Below, piece by piece: positions 6,639-12,667 of a stretch of DNA of 15,313 nt. The stretch spans positions 1 to 15,313 of the forward strand of contig CAKTFW010000035.1 of assembly GCA_934561175.1 (NCBI GenBank). Reading direction: 5' to 3'. A program made the translations under genes and the position numbers. The stretch is from an uncultured Oscillospiraceae bacterium. Lineage in GTDB: Bacteria; Bacillota; Clostridia; Oscillospirales; Oscillospiraceae. Below the pieces are notes generated by a model. That model did not search any database and was not told the origin of the DNA. It saw nothing but the letters and a program-made list of their open reading frames with translations. Every line of letters starts with the position of its first letter. Within the stretch, counting starts at the first letter, position 1.

Positions 6639-7444
6639 ACTGCGATGAAATGTTGGAGCTGATTAGCGGACATGTTGACGGCGAAAATACAGAAGCACAG
6701 GAACGGCAGCTGCAGAAGCACTTGGAAAGCTGTGCGGAATGCCGCGCGCTGCTGCAAGCCTATGAGCAGATCGACACCGGCCTGTTGGAATTGACAGAGG
6801 AACCGCCGGAGCGGTTGGCGCAGGGCGTCATGTACCGGATCGGATTGGAGAAAAAGGGCCAGAAACGGTTTGCGTTTGGCCGTTGGACTGCGCTGGGCGC
6901 TGCGGCGGTGCTGGCGCTGATGTTGGCAGGCGGCGCACTGACGCTTCCGAATTTTCAGAATCACGCGGCGAATACGACGGCGGACACAGCGGCGCCGATT
7001 ACACCTGGGGATCATACGGAAGCGGATGACGCAGCACAGAGCAAGCGTGCAAAATCGGAACAGGCTTCCGGCGAAGAAACGGCGGAAACGCCAAGTGCTC
7101 AGTTTCTGGCGCCGACGGAGCGTGAAACGGAGACGATGACAGGGACAGCAGGGGACGCATCTGCGGATGCAGCAACAAACTCTCTGACAGATCTGAATGG
7201 CACTGTCAACAGCGCGTCCGTGTCGGCAGCGGAAAATCAGATTACACTGTATTTGGACGGCGAGGCGTGTCCGGAAGCGCTGATGACGCTGCTTGCAGAT
7301 TATCCGGAGGAGCCTATGGCGGATGGAAGCAAGTGTTTCCTGCTACCGCGTGAGGCTGCGGAAGCGGTACTTGAAACCTTCTCCGGTCGTACTGAAGTGG
7401 GTACACTGCAGGATGGGGAGAATCGCCTGGTAATCATACCGTAA
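6635..7444 (+). CDS. Zinc-finger anti-sigma factor, single-pass membrane protein
   Basis: A 269-residue protein. The N-terminus has a zf-HC2/ZAS-type zinc motif: Cys3, then His29-x3-Cys33-x2-Cys36. This domain binds and inhibits the partner ECF sigma factor in the cytosol. One transmembrane helix lies at about 84-104. A long low-complexity Ala/Thr/Glu/Ser linker (about 108-195) would be outside the membrane. A small C-terminal domain follows (about 200-269, beginning ITLYLDGEACPEAL), and I do not recognise its family. GTG at 6635 overlaps the sigma stop by 4 bases, with GGGGGACGG upstream. The architecture is that of a transmembrane anti-sigma factor that senses an envelope signal; the signal and any protease control are unknown. 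Confidence 0.9.
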   Translation: MNCDEMLELISGHVDGENTEAQERQLQKHLESCAECRALLQAYEQIDTGLLELTEEPPERLAQGVMYRIGLEKKGQKRFAFGRWTALGAAAVLALMLAGGALTLPNFQNHAANTTADTAAPITPGDHTEADDAAQSKRAKSEQASGEETAETPSAQFLAPTERETETMTGTAGDASADAATNSLTDLNGTVNSASVSAAENQITLYLDGEACPEALMTLLADYPEEPMADGSKCFLLPREAAEAVLETFSGRTEVGTLQDGENRLVIIP

Positions 7445-7499
7445 ATCGCCAGGGATAAAGCTGTTTGCTTTCCCGCAGAATAACCGTGAGGTGGATTCT

Positions 7500-8444
7500 G
7501 TGGGAAAGCGTTTTTTATGCCTGCTGCTGGCGGGGGCGCTGCTGATACAGCCAATCAGGGCGGCGGATTTTATCACATGGGTGGATTTTGATGTATCCTG
7601 CGCAGCGATGGAGCGCGCGTTGGCGATCGATCTGGAAACCTGGGAGCAGGAGCAGCACCTGAGCTGGATTACGATGCTTGCGCTGGCGGCAACGCGCAAT
7701 GGAGGTGGTCAATTCAGGAGTGCGGATGTGGACGCAGCGGCGAAAGAACTGCGAAGCGGAAAGCCGATTCAGACGATTTTGGGGACGCAATACCGCTATT
7801 TTTCCTATTATTTTGAGGCTTATTCTGCAGTGCTGGGCGGCCTGGTCGGAAGCTATGCCATTGAGACAGAGAACGGATGGAAACCGGCATATGGGTTGAA
7901 GGCATTTTCACCGATTGCCGCGGGATATGGTTACAGTCATTATGATGATTTCGGGAATAGCCGCAGCTATGGTTTTGCCAGAAAGCATCTGGGAAATGAC
8001 CTGATGGGCGCGCTGGGAACACCGATTATTGCAGTGGAAGGCGGAACTGTCGAGGCGATGGGCTGGAATCAGTATGGTGGCTGGCGGGTTGGGATTCGGT
8101 CGCTGGATCGAAAACGGTATTATTACTATGCGCACCTGCGGAAAGATGCGCCGTTTGCGCCGGGGCTGCAGGAGGGAAGCCAAGTGACGGCGGGACAGGT
8201 GATTGGATTTATGGGTCAAACGGGATATTCCACAACAGAAAATGTCAACAAGATCGACCGGGTGCATTTGCATTTTGGCCTGCAGTTGATTTTTGATGAG
8301 AGTCAAAAGGACTGCAATGCCGAGATCTGGATTGATGTTTATGATCTGGTGGAATTCCTATCCAAGCACCGCAGCAGTGTGGTATATGATAGCCAGAGCG
8401 GTGTCTGGAAGCGCATCTACCCCTATCGCGATTTGGATCAATAA
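7500..8444 (+). CDS. Secreted M23 (LytM-type) metallopeptidase
   Basis: A 314-residue protein with a signal peptide (about 1-21, ending PIRA). The N-terminal half (about 22-135) has no domain I recognise. The M23 domain begins near residue 140. Its zinc ligands are visible as HLGND (His163, Asp167) and HLH (His256, His258), and YYAHL holds His212. All are present, so it should be an active peptidoglycan endopeptidase, unlike the LytM-domain proteins that have lost these residues. The start is taken as GTG at 7500 because GAGGTGG lies just upstream; an in-frame GTG at 7491 overlaps that site. The gene is 55 bases after the anti-sigma gene with no terminator between, so it is probably in the same operon. 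A bidirectional terminator follows. Confidence 0.92.
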   Translation: MGKRFLCLLLAGALLIQPIRAADFITWVDFDVSCAAMERALAIDLETWEQEQHLSWITMLALAATRNGGGQFRSADVDAAAKELRSGKPIQTILGTQYRYFSYYFEAYSAVLGGLVGSYAIETENGWKPAYGLKAFSPIAAGYGYSHYDDFGNSRSYGFARKHLGNDLMGALGTPIIAVEGGTVEAMGWNQYGGWRVGIRSLDRKRYYYYAHLRKDAPFAPGLQEGSQVTAGQVIGFMGQTGYSTTENVNKIDRVHLHFGLQLIFDESQKDCNAEIWIDVYDLVEFLSKHRSSVVYDSQSGVWKRIYPYRDLDQ

Positions 8445-8446
8445 GG

Positions 8447-8488
8447 AAAAAGCCTGGGACGCTCAATAAGAGTGCTCCAGGCTTTTTT
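8447..8488. terminator. Bidirectional terminator between the M23 gene and the XRE gene
   Basis: AGCCTGG (8451-8457) pairs with CCAGGCT (8477-8483), flanked by an A run on the left and a T run on the right. It gives a terminator on the plus strand for the M23 operon and, read the other way, on the minus strand for the XRE/DUF4364 pair. The stop codons are 3 and 6 bases from its edges. Confidence 0.9.
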
Positions 8489-8493
8489 ATGTG

Positions 8494-8712
8494 TTATGTG
8501 GAGAAACGGTCAATTAACTCGGCAATTGGAATTTGAAATTCGTGGGAAAGTGCCCAAAGGATGCGAGTACTCAGCGAATCACAGCGCCCGCTGCGGATCC
8601 TGCGCAGGGTTGACAGGTCAATGCCGGTTCGGCGTGAGAGTTCTGCTGCAGTCAGATGGTGCTGGAGCATCAATGCAGTCAGTTCTTCTGCCAGATGTTC
8701 ATAGTGACGCAT
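8494..8712 (-). CDS. Small XRE-type helix-turn-helix protein
   Basis: A 72-residue protein that is essentially one Cro/CI-type DNA-binding domain. The helix-turn-helix covers about residues 20-42 (TAAELSRRTGIDLSTLRRIR), followed by LSTRILWALSHEFQIPIAELI, the usual closing helices. There is no effector domain. Its ATG lies inside the end of the DUF4364 gene (14-base overlap, different frame), and the only candidate RBS, GGAG, is about 14 bases upstream, so translation probably depends on coupling with the upstream gene. Targets are unknown; the adjacent DUF4364 and CAP genes are possible ones by position only. Confidence 0.85.
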   Translation of the reverse strand: MRHYEHLAEELTALMLQHHLTAAELSRRTGIDLSTLRRIRSGRCDSLSTRILWALSHEFQIPIAELIDRFST

Positions 8713-9247
8713 GGGGGTCCGGCTCCAACAGATCCAGCACGGTATGGGAGATGTTGCTGTAAATTTGATTGGCGTTCTGGCGGAATGCTTCCGCTAGAAG
8801 CTCGGCCTGTCGTTGACTTGGCGCAGCAAGCTCCAGCCGCATCAGATCGCTGTGTCCGTCCGAAATGGTCATCACTGCTGCGAAGTCATCTGCCCCATGG
8901 GAGACAACCTCTGCGGTGGTCCAGCCATGCTGCTGCAGTGTCTTATTGTGCTGTTGTACCGCGTCTGCCGCACGCTGCAGTACCGGGTAGGGAATGGCGT
9001 CTGCCGTTACAGCACCCTGTTCGCGTCCTTTCTGCGTGATCACATAATGACCGTTGTACAGCTCCAGATGGCCGGAATCAACCAACTGCGGCAATGCTTC
9101 CTTTACATCGAAGTAACTCAGAGAGTCATCCTGAAAACAAAGTGCGTAAATGGTTTCTGCATCAGTTGGTGCTTTGACCCGTGCCATCACATATAGAATC
9201 AATACCTTGACATCGAGCATATCGCGGATGAAACCGTGGCGCTCCAT
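8699..9247 (-). CDS. DUF4364 family protein (winged-helix-like)
   Basis: A 182-residue protein that I assign to DUF4364, a family found in Clostridia. The N-terminal part (about 8-75: DVKVLILYVMARVKAPT, a helix with YFDVKEALPQLVDSGHLEL, then NGHYVITQKGREQG) has the order of helices and a wing expected of a winged-helix DNA-binding domain. The C-terminal part (about 100-178) is of mixed type. The ATG at 9247 has AAAGGA upstream; an in-frame ATG at 9292 lacks an RBS and lies inside the promoter. The gene is the first of a two-gene minus-strand unit with the small XRE gene. A regulatory role is inferred from the fold-like pattern, not demonstrated. Confidence 0.85.
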   Translation of the reverse strand: MERHGFIRDMLDVKVLILYVMARVKAPTDAETIYALCFQDDSLSYFDVKEALPQLVDSGHLELYNGHYVITQKGREQGAVTADAIPYPVLQRAADAVQQHNKTLQQHGWTTAEVVSHGADDFAAVMTISDGHSDLMRLELAAPSQRQAELLAEAFRQNANQIYSNISHTVLDLLEPDPHASL

Positions 9248-9281
9248 TTCAGATCCCGTCCTTTTCCAATTTATTTTTTTT

Positions 9282-9310
9282 ATCATACTCATTTTTGGCG
9301 CGAATTACAA
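9282..9310 (-). promoter_or_regulatory. SigA-type promoter for the DUF4364-XRE unit
   Basis: On the minus strand, TTGTAA (9305-9310), a 17-base spacer and TATGAT (9282-9287) lie about 35 bases before the ATG at 9247. This placement also argues against the longer start at 9292. Confidence 0.65.
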
Positions 9311-9340
9311 GAATGGATGGATATTTCTGGAAAAATTTTC

Positions 9341-9357
9341 CCGGAAAAGATTTCCGG
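9341..9357. repeat. Inverted repeat CCGGAAA-AGA-TTTCCGG before the CAP gene
   Basis: A perfect 7-bp inverted repeat with a 3-base centre directly abuts the candidate -35 element of the CAP gene. This is a position where a regulator could act. A shorter version, CCGGAAAATTCCGG, occurs in the CoA-transferase leader at 10331-10344. Confidence 0.5.
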
Positions 9358-9387
9358 TTGCCTGAATGGTTACAAAAGGGTTACAAT
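9358..9387 (+). promoter_or_regulatory. Candidate promoter of the CAP-domain gene
   Basis: TTGCCT (9358-9363), an 18-base spacer and TACAAT (9382-9387). The RBS begins within about 10 bases, so the leader would be very short (about 14 bases). That keeps confidence moderate. Confidence 0.5.
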
Positions 9388-9407
9388 ATTGGCGAGGAGG
9401 AATACAT

Positions 9408-10082
9408 ATGAAACGAAAACTGCTTACACTTATGCTGGCATGGGCAATGCTCACTACAATTGCGCTGCCGGCCGCTGCAGCGGAGCTGCCACAGACTTCT
9501 GAATTCTGCGGACAGCAGTTGGAAAATCGGAATCTGGAATGGCTGCGGAACTGCCTGGCAGATCTCTGGCAGAATTGCGGCGGGCAGCTGCCGGAGTGCC
9601 CAGAGGCACCGGTCGTGCCTGACGAACCGGAGACACCGGATGTACCGACTACACCGGAAGCGCCGGATACACCCAGCAAGCCGGAACAACCGGAGGTCAA
9701 TGAAACGGTTTCTGCGATGGAACAGGAGGTTGTGGCACTTGTCAATGCGGAGCGGGCCAAATATGGCCTTGCAGCGCTGACACTCAGCACGGAGCTTTCC
9801 GATGGCGCACGCCTGAAATCGCAGGATATGGCGGAGCAGAATTATTTCAGCCATACGAGTCCGACCTATGGCTCGCCGTTTGAAATGATGAAGACACTGG
9901 GCATTTCCTACCGCAGCGCCGGCGAGAATATTGCAAAGGGCTACAGCACGGCTGCATCGGTGATGGAGGGGTGGATGAACTCCGAGGGCCACCGTGCCAA
10001 TATCCTGAACAGCAGCTATACAGAGATCGGCGTGGGTTATGTGGCGGATGGAAACTATTGGACCCAGTGGTTCCGCAGCTGA
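9408..10082 (+). CDS. Secreted CAP/SCP-domain protein (YkwD-like)
   Basis: A 224-residue secreted protein. Signal peptide about 1-25 (basic start, hydrophobic core, ending PAAAA). Residues 30-65 hold four Cys (Cys34, Cys49, Cys57, Cys64) that could form disulfides or bind a ligand. A Pro/Glu/Thr-rich spacer (about 65-97) links to the CAP domain (about 104-222). CAP signatures are present: LVNAERAKYGLAAL (111-124), FSHTSP with His139, AGENIAKGY with Glu163, and WMNSEGHRANIL with Glu183 and His185, which together form the family's His/Glu cavity. Bacterial YkwD-type CAP proteins are of largely unknown activity; wall-associated roles are proposed. ATG at 9408 has GAGGAGG 7 bases upstream. The gene stands alone, divergent from the DUF4364 unit. 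Confidence 0.92.
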   Translation: MKRKLLTLMLAWAMLTTIALPAAAAELPQTSEFCGQQLENRNLEWLRNCLADLWQNCGGQLPECPEAPVVPDEPETPDVPTTPEAPDTPSKPEQPEVNETVSAMEQEVVALVNAERAKYGLAALTLSTELSDGARLKSQDMAEQNYFSHTSPTYGSPFEMMKTLGISYRSAGENIAKGYSTAASVMEGWMNSEGHRANILNSSYTEIGVGYVADGNYWTQWFRS

Positions 10083-10125
10083 TTTCCGAAGGGACAAACG
10101 AATCCTTAATAATGCCGTCGCAGTA

Positions 10126-10158
10126 GAATCCCCGGCCGGAAAACCGGTCCGGGGATTC
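10126..10158 (+). terminator. GC-rich hairpin after the CAP gene
   Basis: GAATCCCCGGCCGG (10126-10139) pairs with 10144-10158, with one bulged T and a 4-base A loop. It lies 44 bases after the CAP stop and is the only terminator candidate there. No T run follows, so it may be Rho-dependent or serve as an RNA-stabilising end. Confidence 0.6.
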
Positions 10159-10224
10159 CGTGCAGAAAAGCTGAAATGAACCGGGAAATGCGTTAATATT
10201 TAGTTAATTCTTTGCAGAATTCTG

Positions 10225-10253
10225 TTGACTTAGCGGACATTCCGGTGTACACT
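10225..10253 (+). promoter_or_regulatory. Strong SigA-type promoter of the CoA-transferase gene
   Basis: TTGACT (10225-10230), a 17-base spacer and TACACT (10248-10253) follow an AT-rich stretch (about 10193-10224) that could act as an UP element. Transcription would start near 10260. Confidence 0.75.
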
Positions 10254-10259
10254 AATCCA

Positions 10260-10373
10260 TGATTCCAGGGTGGAACCATATCCGTTTGTCATGCCTGCTT
10301 ATGGATGAGGGACGGGAAAAGTATGAGCTACCGGAAAATTCCGGATGAAGAACCTTAAGGAGGAATAAGCCCC
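10260..10373 (+). promoter_or_regulatory. Structured 5' leader of the CoA-transferase gene
   Basis: A leader of about 115 bases. It can form a small hairpin TTCCA-GGG-TGGAA (10263-10275) at its 5' end and the palindrome CCGGAAAATTCCGG (10331-10344), and it ends with TAAGGAGG (10356-10363) 10 bases before the ATG. There is no T-run terminator inside, so transcription attenuation is not evident. A 5'-end hairpin would fit an mRNA-stabilising role. Confidence 0.45.
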
Positions 10374-11726
10374 ATGATTAACACCTTTGAGAATTTCCAG
10401 AAGATGTACCAGGAGAAGCTCATGACTGCTGACGAAGCTGTCAAGAGCATCAAGAGCGGCGACACTATCGCTTACGGCGAGTTTGTTACCGTTCCCTACG
10501 CTCTGGACGCCGCTCTGGCTCGCCGCGTTGACGAGCTGTACGACATCGATATCGATGCTTCCACGCTGCGTATGGAGTCCGCTACTTACAAGGTTGACCC
10601 CAACCATGAGCATTTCCGTATCAACGACCGTTCTCTGACGCCGCAGTCCCGCCGCACCAATGCTTTCTATCTGGTCGGCTCCTATGAAGAGAATGTCAAG
10701 TCCATTCTGGAGTATCGTAATCCGGATGCCTGCTTCTTTGTTGCAGCGCCGATGGACAAGCATGGCTATTTCAACCTGAGCACGACTTACTCCAACCAGC
10801 TGGCCAACGCTGCCCACTGCAAGAACATCATCATCGAAGTCAACAAGAATGCTCCGCGCGTCAACTGCGGTGCTCTGGGTTCCATCCACATTTCCCAGAT
10901 TGCAGCTGTTGTTGAGGGCGACAACCAGCCGCTCGAAGAGCTGCCGAAGGTTCCGTCCAACGAGGCTGATGCACAGATCGCAAAGCTGCTGATGAACGAG
11001 CTGCATGACGGCTGCTGCCTGCAGCTGGGTATCGGCGGTATCCCGAACAAGATCGGCGAAGCCATTGTCGATTCCGATGTTAAGCATCTGGGCGTCCACA
11101 CCGAGATGATGATGGACTCCTTCATGAACCTGTACAAGGCTGGCAAGATTGATAACAGCTGCAAGAACATCAACAAGGGCCAGATGGTCTTTACCTTTGC
11201 AATGGGTTCCAAGGATCTGTACGAGTTCCTGGAAGAGAACGATGGCGCAATCCGCCTGCCTTCCAACTACACCAACGATCCGTATGTCATCGGCCAGAAC
11301 GACAATGTCTTTGCTGTTAACAACGGCCTGAAGATCGACCTGTTCTCCCAGGTTTCCTCCGAGTCCGTTGGTACCCGCCAGATTTCCGGTGTCGGCGGTC
11401 AGTGGGACTTCATCTACGGTTCCTTCCTGTCCAAGGGCGGCAAGGGCTTTGTCTGCATGAACTCCACCGCTATGGTCAAGGGCCCGGACGGCCAGAAGCA
11501 TCGTGAGTCCCGTATTGTTCCGACCTTTGAGCCGGGCACCATTACCTCCGTGCCGCGCTACCACACCTTCTACCTCTGCACCGAGTATGGCTGCAAGAAC
11601 ATGAAGGGCCTGTCCACCTGGCAGCGTACCGCTGAGATCATTGAGCTGGCACATCCGGATTACCGTGATGAGCTGATCAAGGCTGCTGATTCCTTCGGCC
11701 TGTGGGTTAAGAGCAACAAGCGCTAA
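10374..11726 (+). CDS. but: Butyryl-CoA:acetate CoA-transferase-type enzyme
   Basis: A 450-residue cytosolic enzyme of the acetyl-CoA hydrolase/transferase family. Butyryl-CoA:acetate CoA-transferases move CoA from butyryl-CoA to acetate, giving butyrate and acetyl-CoA, the last step of butyrate formation in many gut Clostridia. Visible motifs: TADEAVKSIKSGD (18-30), APMDKHGYFN (125-134), LQLGIGGIPN (216-225), GVHTEM with the likely catalytic Glu244, GVGGQWDF (339-346), and TEYG...KGLSTWQR near the C-terminus. GIGGIPN, HTEM and LSTWQR are closer to my recollection of Roseburia-type But than of 4-hydroxybutyrate CoA-transferase, which has GIGAIPD and HSEM. Codons are strongly skewed to GCT, GTT, TCC, AAG and CTG, unlike the neighbours, as in a highly expressed gene. 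The gene is monocistronic with its own promoter and terminator. Family is certain; the precise acyl substrate is inferred. Confidence 0.8.
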   Translation: MINTFENFQKMYQEKLMTADEAVKSIKSGDTIAYGEFVTVPYALDAALARRVDELYDIDIDASTLRMESATYKVDPNHEHFRINDRSLTPQSRRTNAFYLVGSYEENVKSILEYRNPDACFFVAAPMDKHGYFNLSTTYSNQLANAAHCKNIIIEVNKNAPRVNCGALGSIHISQIAAVVEGDNQPLEELPKVPSNEADAQIAKLLMNELHDGCCLQLGIGGIPNKIGEAIVDSDVKHLGVHTEMMMDSFMNLYKAGKIDNSCKNINKGQMVFTFAMGSKDLYEFLEENDGAIRLPSNYTNDPYVIGQNDNVFAVNNGLKIDLFSQVSSESVGTRQISGVGGQWDFIYGSFLSKGGKGFVCMNSTAMVKGPDGQKHRESRIVPTFEPGTITSVPRYHTFYLCTEYGCKNMKGLSTWQRTAEIIELAHPDYRDELIKAADSFGLWVKSNKR

Positions 11727-11743
11727 TTTCTTCCACAAGTTTT

Positions 11744-11782
11744 GCCCGCGTGATGCAAACGCATCACGCGGGCTTTTTTATT
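11744..11782 (+). terminator. Strong intrinsic terminator after the CoA-transferase gene
   Basis: GCCCGCGTGATGC (11744-11756) pairs perfectly with 11761-11773 around an AAAC loop and is followed by TTTTTTATT. A textbook Rho-independent terminator 17 bases after the stop codon. Confidence 0.97.
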
Positions 11783-11816
11783 GGAAAGCCAGAAACAGTG
11801 AAACACAGGGGACTTC

Positions 11817-11878
11817 GATTGAAATTCACACTTGCAGAGAAATGCTATATATGATATATTGTGATTGAAATCGCAAGT
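11817..11878. repeat. Repeats flanking the TetR-gene promoter, candidate operator region
   Basis: The 9-mer GATTGAAAT occurs at 11817-11825 and again at 11863-11871, 46 bases apart. ACTTGC (11830-11835) is the inverse of GCAAGT (11873-11878). Together they bracket the promoter at 11832-11860, whose -10 region is itself nearly palindromic (ATATATGATATAT). TetR proteins often bind such repeats at their own promoter, so autoregulation is plausible. Confidence 0.45.
11832..11860 (+). promoter_or_regulatory. SigA-type promoter of the TetR-type gene
   Basis: TTGCAG (11832-11837), a 17-base spacer and TATATT (11855-11860) lie about 41 bases before the TTG start at 11902. Confidence 0.65.
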
Positions 11879-11901
11879 ACAATCTGCGGGAGGCTGATGG
11901 A

Positions 11902-12597
11902 TTGGCACCGAAAGGAAAGCAATTTAATGGATTCCTGACACAGCAAAAAATGCTGCGCTCTGCGGTCAGACTGTTTTTAGAAAATGGATATGAAAAAACC
12001 ACCACGGCAGAGATTGCCAGGGCGGCGGGAATGGCACAGAGTTCGTTCTTTCGTGCCTTTGCCAATAAAGAGGCGCTGCTGCTGGAACTGGTTCGGCGGA
12101 TGTTTGGTGGGCAATTTGCACTGGCAGAGCAGCACAGCGCGCCGGAAGATCCTGTGTTTCTGTACGCAGTGGAGACGGCGGTTCAACTTCATATCGCAGA
12201 GCTGACCGAGCCGCTGCGGGAACTCTATGTGGTGGGCTACTCCCTGCCGACGACTTCTGCCTATATTTATCGTAGTACCGCAAAGCGGCTGCAGCACATT
12301 TTTAAGCCTTATTTTCCGGAGGCGCAGGCCAAGGATTTTTATGAGATGGAGATTGCGTCCGCCAGCATTATGCGTGGATTTATGGCGGTGCCCTGCGATT
12401 TCTATTTTACGATGGAAGCGAAGATTTCCCGCTTTCTGGATTGTACCCTGAAACTCTATAACATTCCTCCCGCGCAGCGTGCAGCCATTACCGGGGAAGT
12501 CTTGAAAATGGATCTGCACACCATGGCGGCGGGGATGATTCAAAAAACTGTGCAGCAGGCGGAGGCGGGGTTTGAAGCACTCACAGCCGATCAATAA
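11902..12597 (+). CDS. TetR/AcrR-family transcriptional regulator
   Basis: A 231-residue regulator. The N-terminal TetR domain (about 12-60) shows MLRSAVRLFLENGYEKTTTAEIARAAGM followed by AQSSFFRAFANKEALL, a standard TetR helix-turn-helix (about 33-53), with Phe-Phe where YYHF is more common. Residues 70-231 form the helical ligand-binding and dimerisation domain, whose ligand cannot be read from sequence. TTG at 11902 is chosen because GGGAGG (11888-11893) lies 8 bases upstream; an ATG at 11897 is out of frame and stops soon. It follows the CoA-transferase terminator and precedes the large secreted protein by 70 bases with no strong terminator between, so readthrough into that gene is possible. 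Targets are unknown. Confidence 0.9.
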   Translation: MAPKGKQFNGFLTQQKMLRSAVRLFLENGYEKTTTAEIARAAGMAQSSFFRAFANKEALLLELVRRMFGGQFALAEQHSAPEDPVFLYAVETAVQLHIAELTEPLRELYVVGYSLPTTSAYIYRSTAKRLQHIFKPYFPEAQAKDFYEMEIASASIMRGFMAVPCDFYFTMEAKISRFLDCTLKLYNIPPAQRAAITGEVLKMDLHTMAAGMIQKTVQQAEAGFEALTADQ

Positions 12598-12604
12598 ATT
12601 TTCA

Positions 12605-12648
12605 AGGGGATAGCCCCTGGTTGCATCTTGATAGATACAACATATCAT
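12605..12648 (+). promoter_or_regulatory. Weak hairpin and candidate promoter before the large secreted protein
   Basis: AGGGG-ATAG-CCCCT (12605-12618) is a 5-bp hairpin without a T run. It is followed by TTGCAT (12621-12626), a 16-base spacer and TATCAT (12643-12648), 19 bases before the ATG. Both elements are modest. Confidence 0.4.
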
Positions 12649-12667
12649 TTGGAGGGAGAGGAATGTT

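Noticed and set aside
10260..10290. AGGGTGGAACC in the CoA-transferase leader resembles the core of a T-box leader
   Set aside because: The match stops before the usual CGCG, there is no room for a stem I between the promoter and this site, and there is no terminator with a T run before the gene. A T-box on a CoA-transferase gene also has no clear logic. A covariance-model search would settle it.
10299..11738. A 479-codon open frame antisense to the CoA-transferase gene
   Set aside because: It mirrors the strong codon bias of the real gene, has no RBS, and its low-complexity Val/Leu/Asn-rich product resembles no family. The plus-strand protein has clear family motifs over its whole length.
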